From Linderina pennispora (Eukaryota > Kickxellomycota > Kickxellomycetes > Kickxellales > Kickxellaceae), in the NCBI RefSeq assembly GCF_002104995.1, contig NW_024468306.1, positions 1-51,608 of the forward strand: a DNA stretch of 51,608 bases, written 5' to 3'. The notes under the pieces are model-generated. The model saw only the letters and a list, made by a program, of their open reading frames with translations, searched no databases and had not been told where the DNA came from. The position numbers and the translations under genes are program-made. This document shows positions 37,996 through 48,168 of the stretch, piece by piece. Position 1 is the stretch's first letter. Each line of letters opens with the position of its first letter.

Positions 37996-40486
37996 TCAAG
38001 AAAATGTTTCGTTACGGAAGTCAATCTTGGTGTTGCTCTGCTTGCGCAGAATGCTATCCCACTTGTGTGCCTCGCGCCTGACTTTGCGTGCCATGGGCTT
38101 TGGTCCGCAGAAGAATGTACCAATGCGTTGTCCGGGGTGAAGCTCACCAATCGACTCAAAGATCTCGCTGAAGTCGGGACGCCCAATATACGATCTAGTT
38201 CCAATCGACGTGTTGATGACCTGGTTGCCGAACTTGTCGTCAGGGGGCGTAAGCTGCGGGAAGCGTGTCTCGGGGATCTTTCCGGTGAAGTATGTGCGCA
38301 CCTGGACGATTGAGCTCAGTCCTTCCTCATCAAGAGCCACCAGAAGGTCCTTGAACCACTCCAGTGTGCCGATGTCGCGGTATACCCAGAACAGGTAGAC
38401 TTTCTTCGTGTTCATTGCGTATTGGTCGCGGATCCACTGGAAGTACACGCTGCGGAGGACCGATGCGGCGGGGGTGACTCCGATACCAGCGGCGATGAGC
38501 ACACCGACCTCGTAGTTGAAAAAGTGTTCCATTGGTCCAGTGTATGGACCGTCGATGTACAGTAACGGCATTTCACGACCCATCTTGATGGCCATGTTGC
38601 CTTCTTCAATTTTTGCCGAGGCTGATACGCTGTTGCCATTTATCTGGTCTATCTTGTGCATAGAGATCTTGGCCACCTCCTTTTCATCAGCACACAGTAC
38701 CATGCTGTTGCGGATGGACTTGGTACCACCCTTAGCAACCATGTCGATGCCCACATAAGAACTGTTGCCGCCGGCATTCGAATACATCGGGGCAGTTGTA
38801 GGATCGTGGTGCAGCGGGTGGTAGGGAACATCGAGGTGTTGCGACGTGGGACGCGGTCTCTCTGCCTTTGCAAACTTGATTCCTTTAACCCTGTCGGCCT
38901 TGGAAACGATACTCTGCCTACTAGAACCGCGAACATCGTTACCAAAGTTGCAGCCGAGACGCTTGGCCAGGTTGCGAGTCCAAGCACCTTCGAGACGGAA
39001 ATGGATAGTGAGAAGCTCCTCCTCGGGTGCGCTGGAGATTGTCAGAGGGTGCCACTGCAGCATCGAAACTGAGGGGCAATAGACCTTGACATACTGGCCA
39101 GGGCGGAAGCCAATGATCTTCTTCTCCATCTGAATCTCGACCACACCAGATGGGTGCTGAACCACAGCGTGAATGGGTGACTTGCCGACGATGCTGCGAA
39201 GGTTGCGGTAGAGGCGGTCAAGGACATACAAAGCGAGTGGGCCAGCAATGTACTTATACGCGAGATGGTTGTCATGATGGAGAAAGAGGAATACGAATGT
39301 CACCAGGAACAGGTGGTGCACATAATAGAACAGCTCGAACTGGCGCTTGCGGATGACTCCTATGTAATTCATATAATCATTAGTATCCATGTAGGTAAGC
39401 GTTTGGATAAGGAGTGGACACACAAATAACCGTGAAGGATGAGTTTAAATATTGTACTACTGCACTTACTGACAGACATGATAGAGATGAAGAAGAGGCT
39501 GAACATCAAGACATGCCCGGTCCAGCCGGTCTTCGTAATAAAGAGGGGCTTGTACAAAGGAACTCCTGGGACCATCTTGCCCAGCTTGACTTTAGATTTT
39601 GTCTCATCGATATAGCGCTGGTACCATATACCTATAGTAAAAATATATTTAGCCTGTGGGCAAGTAGTGCACATCTTATGGTGGTGTAAATCCCAGCTTC
39701 GCCATTCTCTATTAAGCTAGCTTAAGGGCAATATTTTACCCCAAACATCTTGCTGCAATGGCAATCTGTTTCTCATGGCAATGTGACATGGGAGAGTTAA
39801 CAATTGCCATGTAAACTGGTAGGAAATACCCTGCCAGCTCGCTCGGGTCAAAGATATTGGGGTTTTTGGCAACGAAGGTGAACGGAGATAGAATGCTGTG
39901 TATTGCTAGTGGCTCAATCAACAGGTAACTTACCAATGTGCACTGCTGACCAAAACAGCATTGTGTATGCGGCGACTTTGTGGGCATGGATGTTCTTTTC
40001 GAATTTGATGAACCGAGGCAAGAAGGTATGCTGTAGCAGCATCAAGAATGTAGGCGACATGAGAATCATAATGCATGCAACATCGAACAGCATACAGTGC
40101 ATCGAGGCGTTGTTCATCCTCGTGGCTAGTATACTGCTCTTGTCAGCTCCATGGTATGCGGTCAGAATGATGTGCGGAACCGTCCAGATAACAAAAGACA
40201 CAGTGCGTCGAACAGTGATCTCGGGGTAGAACTCTGGGTCGAGCAGGCTGCGCCATTGGAAGCGGTGGGTCTTGGTGCCAGATTCGCTAATATTGCCTTC
40301 AAAGTTACTGGAGGCTGAATTCTGACCCTCCTTGATGATCACTGGCTTAGAGGCCATTGAAACATCTAGCAGTGCCAAGGGGGTGGGTAGGCTGTTGGCG
40401 CAACGTGGTAAAGATTGGATGGTCAAGGTATCTGTTGGTTGAAATAGTTCGTAGTCAGTGCTGTTTAGGGGCACTGTTATCGGCAT
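37996..40486 (-). CDS. NADPH oxidase (NOX family), multi-exon
   Basis: A superoxide-generating flavocytochrome of the gp91phox/NoxA-B type. Exon 1 (39934-40486) starts MPITVPLNSTDYE and reaches transmembrane helix 3, whose two haem His are spaced H-x13-H (HKVAAYTMLFWSAVH); donor GTAAGT. A middle region holds one exon around 39740-39900 with unresolved edges, then an exon ending at 39470 (from 39631 or 39653) with KTGWTGHVLMFSLFF. The last exon, 37996-39359, opens VIRKRQFELFYYVHHLF (further haem His) and holds the FAD motif HPLTISSAP, the NADPH loop GIGVTPAASVLRS, the FCGPKPMA strand, and C-terminal ..IDFRNETFS. The intron 39360-39469 (GTAAGTGC...TACATAG) splices phase 1. An insert of about 110 residues lies between the FAD and NADPH parts. 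Ferric reductases are excluded by the helix and C-terminal signatures. Confidence 0.85.
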
Positions 40487-41387
40487 TGTGTTCCAAATGT
40501 GTCTGTTTGTAGTCCACTGTAAGTTCAGTTCTTAGAGTAATAAAAACAGCAAGGAAGAATATATGAAGGAAAATAGAAAAAATAGCGTCGATGGAGAACG
40601 AACAAACTATGCCAACCGAAGAATGGCCAGGAGCAAATAGGATGTGTTTTTGCCTGGGATGGACAGCCGAGCAGCTCGGGAACGTCCTGCGAAAACAGCA
40701 AGAATGGAGGATTGCCATTAAAACCTGTTTTCCATTTGACCATGGGTCGGGCGCCCACTGTGTGCTGTCGAATCGATTAGCCGGCTCCAGTATTGCCTGG
40801 TGATGTGCAAGCTCTTGGCACAGATGGCCAGATCCAGTGATCTGCTGTCTGCAATTTGCAGCTAGCAATCAAAAAATTGCTTGATTGTCAATAAGCATAC
40901 ATCCATGCAATCCAATTAGCTGTAAAATACATGTCGAGTCCACAAAACGCACCTGGCTGTGTAATCAGTTGTTCCAACGTAGAGTACATCAAACATACTA
41001 TGGCAAGTGGTTGCAGAAGATATGCTAGTGACAGATACAGGTTAGTGATCCTACAAACAGAATATCCATTTCATATGCTATAGTGTTTTAAGGTTGTGAA
41101 GCATCGATAACTTCTCCAAGTACTGAAAGGTTGGTAGAATTTGTACCAGTAGAGAATGATCGTGTTGTATCTGATTATATGAGGTGTGCAGAGTAAGAGC
41201 AAACATATTGCATAAATACCACAAGCCAGCAGACAAAACAGAGCACAGGCTTGCAGCGTGGATACTGGTATAGAGCAGATACGTGGAACAGAAGAGTGCA
41301 AAACCTAAACAATGCCCGAGCTGACCATATCCAGACATCCTGTATATTATATATTATATATTTTTCAAGAAAAACAGAGAAATACTG
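40487..41387. other. Intergenic, NOX upstream region
   Basis: About 900 bp between the NOX start and tRNA-Gly. Overlapping open frames of up to 137 codons on the minus strand lack motifs and a sensible composition. I see no gene. Confidence 0.5.
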
Positions 41388-41458
41388 GCGTCTGTGGTCC
41401 AGAGGTATGATTGCTCCCTGCCACGGAGTAGACCCGGGTTCGATTCCCGGCGGACGCA
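41388..41458 (+). tRNA. tRNA-Gly(GCC)
   Basis: 71 nt. The acceptor GCGTCTG pairs with CGGACGC (one G-U), discriminator A. The D arm is TGGTCCAGAGGTATGA, the anticodon loop CTGCCAC gives GCC, and the T arm is GGTTCGATTCC. TTTT follows at 41465-41468. Confidence 0.95.
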
Positions 41459-41617
41459 CTTCTATTTTGCTCCCCTTCTGCCCCTCAATTTTTCTATGTT
41501 CCACCAACTTGACACAACTACTTCGACCTGAACTTTTAGCTACACTACACTGTATGAGATAGCGTCATGTCGAGTGTGTTATCAGCATGAAATTCGAAAA
41601 CCAGTATCTCATTTTGA

Positions 41618-41623
41618 TATAAA
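41618..41623 (+). promoter_or_regulatory. TATA box of the secreted DNRLRE-like gene
   Basis: TATAAA 55 bp upstream of the chosen ATG at 41678. Confidence 0.55.
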
Positions 41624-41677
41624 TTACAGCCTACACAGGATGGGACAGTGCCCTTGTTGCCTCTCAAACAGTCCAGT

Positions 41678-42244
41678 ATGTATTCCTCAATTTTCAGCCT
41701 CGTTGCAACACTCTTTGTTGTATCCCTAGTCAGCGCTGCAGCTATAAGGACCGGTGTCGTGCATGATTCCACCATTACATATAACGCGAGGCTCTGCAAT
41801 GGGAGCCGGCCATGCGCCTCGATTGCTAAAGGGCTTCAGAGGACGCTAGGCACGTTCGACATGGATGGTAGCCAGGATCGCGTTCTGCTAAGATTTCAGC
41901 TTCCTGTCGACTCACGCACTATTGTTAGCTGCGCACTGAATGTACCGGTTCCCATCAGCGCGCCTGTTGGTCACTACACCCTGTCTATCAGTGCAACAGA
42001 CAACAACTGGGCAGAAAATACGGTTAGCGGTATCAGCAAGAGCAGGAATGGGACAGATGTTGGATCGGTTGTCATTTTTAATAATCAGCAGTTGCCGAGA
42101 TCAGTTCCGGTCACTTCAGCATGCCAGCAGTTTGCCGAAAACAATACGCTTAGCATGTTTGTTACGTCGGATGGAAAGCAAGTATCTTTTAATTCGCTAG
42201 AGTCGGGAAGTCCAGACATATTTTCACTCGATGTTAGCTATTGA
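41678..42244 (+). CDS. Secreted protein with DNRLRE/CBM96-like domain
   Basis: 188 residues, with a clear signal peptide MYSSIFSLVATLFVVSLVSA. The body is one beta-rich domain with the pattern of DNRLRE/CBM96-like modules: an aligned RVLLRFQLP near residue 70, regular hydrophobic strands, then NNWAENTVSGIS, which recalls the W-x-E-x-T core, and an N-x-L-S-MFVTS strand near the end. Such domains occur in cell-wall or polysaccharide-binding proteins. Several N-glycosylation sites are present. An in-frame ATG at 41648 is only 30 bp downstream of the TATA box and would bury the signal peptide, so 41678 is preferred. It is a single exon with no neighbour of related function. Confidence 0.6.
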   Translation: MYSSIFSLVATLFVVSLVSAAAIRTGVVHDSTITYNARLCNGSRPCASIAKGLQRTLGTFDMDGSQDRVLLRFQLPVDSRTIVSCALNVPVPISAPVGHYTLSISATDNNWAENTVSGISKSRNGTDVGSVVIFNNQQLPRSVPVTSACQQFAENNTLSMFVTSDGKQVSFNSLESGSPDIFSLDVSY

Positions 42245-42356
42245 AGAGGAACCAGAATAAATCAACGTCGTGTAGGTAGAGTCCCTTCATACATGCTACA
42301 CTGTGGCTAATAATGCATGTTATTGGCATATTTACAATTTTATAGCAATCACGACT

Positions 42357-43447
42357 CTACTTCTGCTTGCGCACGGTATCTGGCCCCGCAGTACGAATTG
42401 GTGGGAAGTAGTCGATGTCCCAAAAATGTTCTGGGGTGAGCGGACGGTCTCCCTTTAGGCGCGACCGGTCAGCTACTTCACGGCCCTTGCCCACTGCGCC
42501 ACTCCGTGTGAGTGTTAGTGGGGGCAGACGAGAGGTTTTCGTCGAAAAAAGCGGTGACAACTTGGTCTTACCCTTTTTATGAGTGCAAAGCCTGTCAAGA
42601 TCCTCCTTTGTCAAATTGAACCCTGGCTCATCATAAAACATTCTGCAACCTTCGCATCCACCTTCAAGCCTAGTAGACGATCTGCTAACACAGCCATTCT
42701 GTGGCTTCATGTGCGGCTGGGGGGACTTCTTGACTCCCTTAGCCATTTCCTCCTCGTCCGAGGATGGGCATAATAAAATAGGGGAATCGGTGACTGGTCC
42801 ATTTGCCTCGCTGGCATCCATTTGCGTTGTTTGAGAACTGGCAGCACACGGGGCCAGCTTTGTTCTCTCCGCCCGTACCTTCTTGCGCTGCCATGCCTTA
42901 TCGTTGAAATGGGCTACTGGACGGAACATGGGTGGGGATGATGAAAACAGCGAGTGCATCTGGTCCACGGAGGTATCAGTGCGCCGCCGCTTCGTCAACG
43001 ATGTTGTTGTCTCTGCGAAGCGCTTGGCTGAGGCTGGCTCTGAATGCGGCTGTGGGGCTTTACTCGTTGACTGGTTGTTGTCAGACACTTCTGGAGCGTG
43101 CACTACATCAGCTGTCTTTCTGCGCTCCAAAAGTCTGTTGTGCTTTGCTTCAAGCTCATCATAATCGCAGCATTTGCTCTGATACAGCCGCGTCATGACC
43201 TCGAGCTCTCTACACTTGCGCTCAAATCGCCCAATCTCAACCATACCCAGCTCTATACAGCCAAAAGTCCAATCTTAACATTAATTTGAAAAATGTGGAA
43301 CACAGAAAAGACATCATCGTAAAGCCTTGACATACCTTCTGGTGATGCACCTAGCTTCGTCTGCAGGGTGCCGAGGATTGTCAGCACCTGGTCAATGGTA
43401 TCTTTTGCATCGTCCATATGCGAATGGTACCTTCTGGGGGTGGACAT
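42357..43447 (-). CDS. CtIP/Sae2/Ctp1-like DNA end-resection factor
   Basis: Two exons: exon 1 is 43336-43447 (MSTPRRYHSHMDDAKDT..), the intron is 43253-43335 (GTATGT...CTGTATAG, phase 1), and exon 2 is 42357-43252, giving 335 residues. The N-terminus is helical and can form the tetramerising coiled coil of the family (..FERKCRELEVMTRLYQ..). The middle is disordered, rich in Ser, Pro and basic residues. The C-terminus carries the conserved CtIP/Sae2 block: a CxxC motif CEGCRMFYD and, near the end, DRPLTPEHFWDIDYFPP, with a Lys/Arg-rich linker. The family stimulates the Mre11 nuclease to open DNA ends for homologous recombination and is activated by CDK phosphorylation. The start codon is 310 bp from BNA6, in divergent orientation. 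Confidence 0.78.
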
Positions 43448-43757
43448 GGTATGAAGAAAGAAAAACGAAGTATAATTGGAAAAGGAAATGAAGGAAAAAA
43501 GCGAAAGCAAGTAGAATAGTATAAAAACGCCAGTGGGTAGGGGCTGCGCAAATATCCCAAACCGACCAGATGCTGAATAATAGCCCTTGATTAGATCGGC
43601 GGCGGGATTTGGGAATGGGTCACGTGGAACATTGCTCTGAAACAGAGGACCAGGGTTGCTGCTTATCAGTACAAGCCATACCACATTCGCGTCCACGAGC
43701 AGATCGAATACGTGGTGCTTTTCTCTGCTTAACTCTACATATTAACTAACATCAACC
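43448..43757. promoter_or_regulatory. Divergent promoter region between CtIP-like gene and BNA6
   Basis: 310 bp between the two start codons. A plus-strand TATAAAAA-like sequence lies near 43518, and a pyrimidine-rich stretch (CTGCTTAACTCTAC) precedes BNA6. Shared control is inferred from position. Confidence 0.45.
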
Positions 43758-44636
43758 ATGCCTACTGACTTCACTGCACTTCTGCCTCCCACCTTCCATC
43801 GCACGATCGAGAGCTGGCTTGCCGAAGACATCCCCTCCTTCGACTATGGCGGCTACGTCGTCGGCAACGAGGAGAAAACCGCTACGCTCTATTGCAAGAG
43901 CCCTGGAGTCGTCGCTGGCCGGCCCTTCTTTGACGAGGTGTTCCGGCAGGTCGGATGCACAGTGAGCTGGACTCACGAAGAGGGTGCCGAGATTGACCCG
44001 CTCGGCGGCAAGGTTGCCGTGGCCGAGGTCTGTGGGCCCGCGCGCAAGATCCTTCTGGGCGAGCGTCTAGCCCTGAATATCCTGGCACGGTGCAGTGGTG
44101 TTGCCTCGCGTGCACGCCGCCTGCGCAAGATTGCCGATGCCAGTAACTTCCAAGGCGTTGTCGCTGGTACCCGCAAGACTACGCCGGGGTTCCGTCTGAT
44201 TGAAAAATATGGCATGGAGGTTGGCGGAGCGGACACTCACCGCATGGATCTGTCTACTATGGTGATGCTCAAGGATAACCACATCTGGGCTACTGGCTCC
44301 ATTGCCAATGCGGTAAAGGCTGCGCGTTCGGTTGCCGGCTTCTCGATCAAGATCGAGGTTGAGTGCCAGAGTGAGGCTGAGGCTGACGAGGCTATCGAGG
44401 CAGGTGCTGACATTGTTATGCTCGATAACTTCACTCCCGAGTCAATGCAGGCTGCAGCAGTCAGTATCAAGGAGCGGTGGGCAAAGCTCTCGCGCGTCGT
44501 GCTGGTTGAGGCCAGCGGTGGTATCACTGAGGAGACGGCTCCGCTATACATGGGTCAGGGCATCGACATCATCAGCTTTGGCGCCATGACGCAAAGCGTC
44601 CCGCATGTCGATTTCTCGCTCAAGATTTCTCACTGA
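43758..44636 (+). CDS. BNA6: Nicotinate-nucleotide pyrophosphorylase (quinolinate phosphoribosyltransferase)
   Basis: 292 residues, the usual length. It converts quinolinate and PRPP to nicotinate mononucleotide, CO2 and PPi in de novo NAD synthesis. An N-terminal domain (residues 1-115) precedes the alpha/beta barrel. Family motifs are clear: LNILARCSGVAS, AGTRKTTPGFR (PRPP and quinolinate site), HRMDLSTMVMLKDNH, IEVECQ, ADIVMLDNF, VEASGGI and GIDIISFG. The ATG at 43758 opens directly into the conserved N-terminus. It is a single exon. Confidence 0.96.
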   Translation: MPTDFTALLPPTFHRTIESWLAEDIPSFDYGGYVVGNEEKTATLYCKSPGVVAGRPFFDEVFRQVGCTVSWTHEEGAEIDPLGGKVAVAEVCGPARKILLGERLALNILARCSGVASRARRLRKIADASNFQGVVAGTRKTTPGFRLIEKYGMEVGGADTHRMDLSTMVMLKDNHIWATGSIANAVKAARSVAGFSIKIEVECQSEAEADEAIEAGADIVMLDNFTPESMQAAAVSIKERWAKLSRVVLVEASGGITEETAPLYMGQGIDIISFGAMTQSVPHVDFSLKISH

Positions 44637-44802
44637 ATATTTGAATAAACTATCCGTATGCAGGTGTATGGTAAATAGAGTGCAATGGGTGTGATATGAA
44701 AGGACAACATTCCAATCACAACATTTGTAACACCAAGCATGTATGTTTTATGTAACTGTTTCATATGCATTTTTATAAATGATATGCTGACAAGCAGTCC
44801 GC

Positions 44803-45102
44803 CTAGTCTACGCAGTGGTGGGAATGGTGGATAAATGCGTCATCGGATGTCAGTTGGCTGTTGCAGTGGTGGCAGTAGAGGCTGGTGAATGCAAAGTTAC
44901 GTACAAGGTGTGTGCCACTACCCTCATCTGGTTGAGCGTTATCTGTAAGAGTTTCGCCATCCTCTTGCGAGTTCTGCCACAGTTTACATGCAAGTCCATG
45001 CATCTTTTCTATTTTATGCTGCCTTGTGTATTTGTTGGATACGGCTGAAGCATCATCACCGCTGGTACGATTGTTTGCAAGATTTCCTGTAAAAACATCC
45101 AT
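44803..45102 (-). CDS. Putative small zinc-finger protein A
   Basis: 99 residues. The N-terminal two thirds are polar with no motif. The C-terminus ends in a Cys/His cluster LYCHHCNSQLTS...HHSHHC with spacing C-x2-C-x12-H-x3-C, which could bind one zinc. A TATATA-like run lies just upstream of the ATG on the minus strand. The same spacing occurs in the next small gene upstream (45304-45703), suggesting a related tandem pair. I recognise no family. The gene might have a 5' exon. Confidence 0.45.
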   Translation of the reverse strand: MDVFTGNLANNRTSGDDASAVSNKYTRQHKIEKMHGLACKLWQNSQEDGETLTDNAQPDEGSGTHLVRNFAFTSLYCHHCNSQLTSDDAFIHHSHHCVD

Positions 45103-45303
45103 ATCGAAATATATAAAACCAATTAATTATGCAAAAAAAGCCCTTGGCGGAGGGCAGCCTTTATAAACTAGAGTCGGCTTGTGCATTGCAGCGGACGAAC
45201 AATTCTGTTGCCATCGAACTGAGGCGTTGGTTGGAACTACTAGAGCCAATAATAACAACTCGACAGTGAAAGTATTGTCGGACACTCCACACTAACTAAA
45301 AAA

Positions 45304-45703
45304 TCAGCTGTTCCCAAAACGTCCAGGTCTCATGATGTTTGGCATCCTGTAGGTACAGTACCTGTTGTGAGAGTCCGCCTCCCATAGCAAATCTATCCGA
45401 GCTCCACATTGCAGGCACCAAGCTTTCATTTCAGCAACATGACAGTAACAGCGTTTAGTGGTGGGAGGTGTGTGCATAGTAAAGTAATCAACAGTGGTTT
45501 GTATTGGCAAAGAAGGATAAAGCCACAGTAAACTTTAGCAGTTGTTTGCTAAATAGAACTGAGAGGTTCCGCTTTATTGCTTCATGATCACCATCGCTGA
45601 GGTTGTAATATAGAGCAGGTTTCCAGTAAACAACACTTTGGCCCAATTGAATAACATGAATGTTGATATTCGGATTTAACTTTCCAAATGAATATTCAGT
45701 CAT
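45304..45703 (-). CDS. Putative small zinc-finger protein B, probably spliced
   Basis: The 3' part encodes WCLQCGARIDLLW..DSHNRYC, spacing C-x2-C-x12-H-x3-C, followed by a tail ending ..RPGRFGNS. An upstream frame starting at 45703 (MTEYSFGKLNPNINIHV..) has good protein-like composition and a CAAAAATG start context but stops at 45488. A weak intron with donor near 45490 and acceptor before the WCLQC codons would join them in frame, but the donor (GTTGAT) is poor. Read alone, the 3' frame starts at 45510. No family is recognised. Confidence 0.4.
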
Positions 45704-46746
45704 TTTTGTTTATTTCTTTCAAAATCGCTTGTAAGGAGATAAAAGGAGGGTCAGATGGCTTCCCTGAACCCGTGTCTGGGCGTGTACAGTCAGACCTGGG
45801 GTGCCGTATGAATAACTTGGCGCTCCATGGCCAACAATGATGTTCTGTTGATGATATGGTTAGATGTGCGCTACGGAATACTCATGGGCTGGAGTCGCAA
45901 TATCTATGGTATGTATCGATTTCCCACTGGGACTTGACCACAGCAGCTATGCATGCCCACTTTGCCATCGAGGGCAGGCTAATGTTATAAACTCCCAAAT
46001 GATTCTAGCTCCCGAGGTATAATCTTCCTGTCAAGGACTGTAGATATATTGGAGAAAGCTTTTAATAGAGGGTAGACCAGCTGGCAGCACTTTTGTATCA
46101 TCGAATCAATAGGTGTGGCACACCCAGAATTGCCGACAGTTGTCAAAGCAGCGTGAAAGTTCAACTGATTAGCCCTTGAGACAATCGATTGTCTTTAGCC
46201 TATGCATTCGATGTTGTGTTCAATCTGGTCCTGAATCCCAAAGGAAGGCGTACATGAGCAAAATGGGCAACTGTCTCCTGGCTTGACTTAAAAAAAAAAA
46301 AAAAAAAGGGAAAAAGGATATTGTGACAAGGTGCTAGAGGTCATGCCTTTCAATTGACAAGTGGTCGGTAGAGAAGGGCGCTGTGATGATATTGAGGGAT
46401 TATGTAGTTTGGACTGTATTTATACTGTCAACTAAGGTCAGAGCTACCATGCCACAATTAATTTGTCCTTCGCCTGTTTCCGACTCGGTCCCTCCCTATG
46501 TATGTAGGTATGCATTAAGCGATTGACCATTCCGCAGCAAAGGCAAGCGGCGAGTCTTGTAATTCCGGTCTGATTTCAAACGTCCCAGCCTATGACAAGC
46601 TAGCCCATAGAGGTGAAGTAAACCCAGCATCTAGACTAAATAATGCATGGTGATTCAAGGTCCCAATTTGGGCCGGCAGTAGCATATATGCACAATAGCA
46701 CCTGTTTTCCCATTGTCCATGTGACGCAATCGACACGTTTGCACTG
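45704..46746. other. 1 kb gene-free interval with an A18 run
   Basis: No convincing gene on either strand. An uninterrupted run of 18 A lies at 46290-46307, which could be the tail of a retroposed sequence, although no source sequence is recognised upstream of it. Confidence 0.4.
46290..46307 (+). repeat. Poly(A) run, 18 nt
   Basis: Eighteen consecutive A in gene-free sequence, followed by GGGAAAAAGG. Possible retroposon tail or simple repeat. Confidence 0.6.
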
Positions 46747-47007
46747 CTATGAGTCTGTGCCCGAGGAGCGGGGAGCGTGTCCGCATGGTTGCTGCATCCG
46801 CTGGAGCATATTGTACTTTGTTCGCGCGATGCTCTCTCCTTCAGCAATGCTGATGAAGGCTGCCAGGCTATTATCCGAAGCGTAATATGCTAAGGTATCG
46901 CGGTGCTGGTTGACGAACCATTCGTGCTTGCTGATATCTGGGTTGCCGGTACCCACATACTTGGCATGCCAGTGCTCCGTCTGGCTGTTCATTCCAAACT
47001 TGTCCAT
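46747..47007 (-). CDS. SF3B5: Splicing factor 3B subunit 5 (SF3b10/Ysf3)
   Basis: 86 residues, exactly the family length. The signature blocks are present in order: NSQTEHWHAKYVGTGNPD, WFVNQHRDTLAYY, FISIAEGESIARTKYN and LQRMQQPCG. SF3B5 is a small subunit of the U2 snRNP SF3b complex that stabilises SF3B1 and helps branch-point recognition. It is a single exon starting at 47007. The introns in this window (62 to 110 nt with CTAAC-like branch points) are the substrates of that machinery. Confidence 0.95.
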   Translation of the reverse strand: MDKFGMNSQTEHWHAKYVGTGNPDISKHEWFVNQHRDTLAYYASDNSLAAFISIAEGESIARTKYNMLQRMQQPCGHAPRSSGTDS

Positions 47008-47154
47008 GGTAGAAAAAGAGGTTTAAGATGATGTTGAAAACAAGTAGTGCTACCACAAAATAGTATGACAACATCTGTATACCCTTGAATATTTATGGAG
47101 ATCAGCTCAGATGTCTATATTTTGGGGCATCAAAAGATACAAAAGCAAAAAGAT

Positions 47155-47228
47155 CGCTCTCGGATAGGCTCGAACTATCAACCTCCTGATTAACAGTCAG
47201 ACGCGCTAACCAGTTGCGCCACGAAAGC
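47155..47228 (-). tRNA. tRNA-Asn(GTT)
   Basis: 74 nt on the minus strand. The acceptor GCTTTCG pairs with CGAGAGC (one G-U), discriminator G. The D arm is TGGCGCAACTGGTTAGCGC, the anticodon loop CTGTTAA gives GTT, and the T arm is AGTTCGAGCCT. The A5 run at 47147-47151 is the terminator on this strand. Confidence 0.95.
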
Positions 47229-47531
47229 TGACCTGGCTTGTAAACCAATTTCTGAGAACAGGAAAATTAACATGTATATGATCTGCAATGCACTTGTGTT
47301 TGAGGCTACTTTCATCGTTGGTCCGTGTTGTCTCCACCAGCAGCACATGTGTCTTTGCCAATGCTTTAGTAGAACGCTGTCTCGTCCAGTGCCCTGCTCA
47401 TCAAACTACTGACATATTCGGTAAATAAACGCTGCTATTTGGAATATTGTACCGCTGACGGTCGATATGTGTGTTATGCATCTGCTACCGTTTCCATGAT
47501 ATGCAATGGACAAACCATACGGACCATGCAG

Positions 47532-47740
47532 TTAGATTAGAATATGCATGGCAGCATTTAGCTTAAGCACATGTTGCGTCAATGAAATGGCGGCAGCACT
47601 GTAGACTGCAAACTGTCTATAGTGCATAAAATGGAAGTCGTTGGTGTTGTCACTGTCTGTCGAATACATGCACATAGAGCTGGTCCACAGGTGATTCTTG
47701 AAGGTGGCGTTGTGGATCGTCAGCGGCTCCTGCTGAATCC
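47532..47740 (-). CDS. Putative 3' exon of an unrecognised gene
   Basis: The minus frame ending at 47532 uses mostly C- or G-ending codons like the real genes here and reads EPLTIHNATFKNHLW and ..DFHFMHYRQFAVYSAAA.. before its stop, which looks like coding sequence. The upstream DNA (47740-47940) is lower in GC and I see no good continuation; a TTCAG acceptor near 47732 would make this a terminal exon. No family is recognised. Confidence 0.3.
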
Positions 47741-47943
47741 AGACACATTGAGGACTTGGATAACAAAGCCAGTTTCTGCTATATATATGCATAGGAAGGC
47801 TGTTGCTGTATGCAGGAAGCACAGCGTAGACTGTGGCGGCTATCTACCAGCAAAGCAAAAAAACGGTCGGTTGGCAAAAAGCAGAGTAGGTCACCGCAAA
47901 CGATGCAAGCCGAAAGGTTTATTAAAATACTCTGTGAACAAGT

Positions 47944-48168
47944 CTAGCTGTGGTATGTGAATGGACGGGTGCCGAAACTGCCTTGACTGCTGCTAGCGCT
48001 ATAGAGGTATGTGAGGACATGGTCTGGACTATTGCCCTCGGCAGCACTAGCCAATGAATGGGCATTGCTTTGTGATTTTGTTGATGTATTCGAATAAAAG
48101 ATGGAGCCATCGGGTTCGGTGCGGGTGTCTGTGCTGGGAAGCCTCTTGAAGAAATTGCGGAATGGCAT
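47944..48168 (-). CDS. Small hypothetical protein
   Basis: 74 residues starting MPFRNFFKRLPSTDTRTE and ending GSFGTRPFTYHS, Ser/Thr-rich and without membrane segments or known motifs. The ATG at 48168 is preferred to an upstream in-frame ATG because the extension is low-complexity Ser/Thr/Asn. It could be a small stress- or spore-related protein, but that is only a guess. Confidence 0.4.
   Translation of the reverse strand: MPFRNFFKRLPSTDTRTEPDGSIFYSNTSTKSQSNAHSLASAAEGNSPDHVLTYLYSASSSQGSFGTRPFTYHS

Noticed and set aside
40455-40868. 137-codon minus frame upstream of NOX
   Set aside because: It overlaps the NOX start in another frame and shows no motif or consistent codon use.
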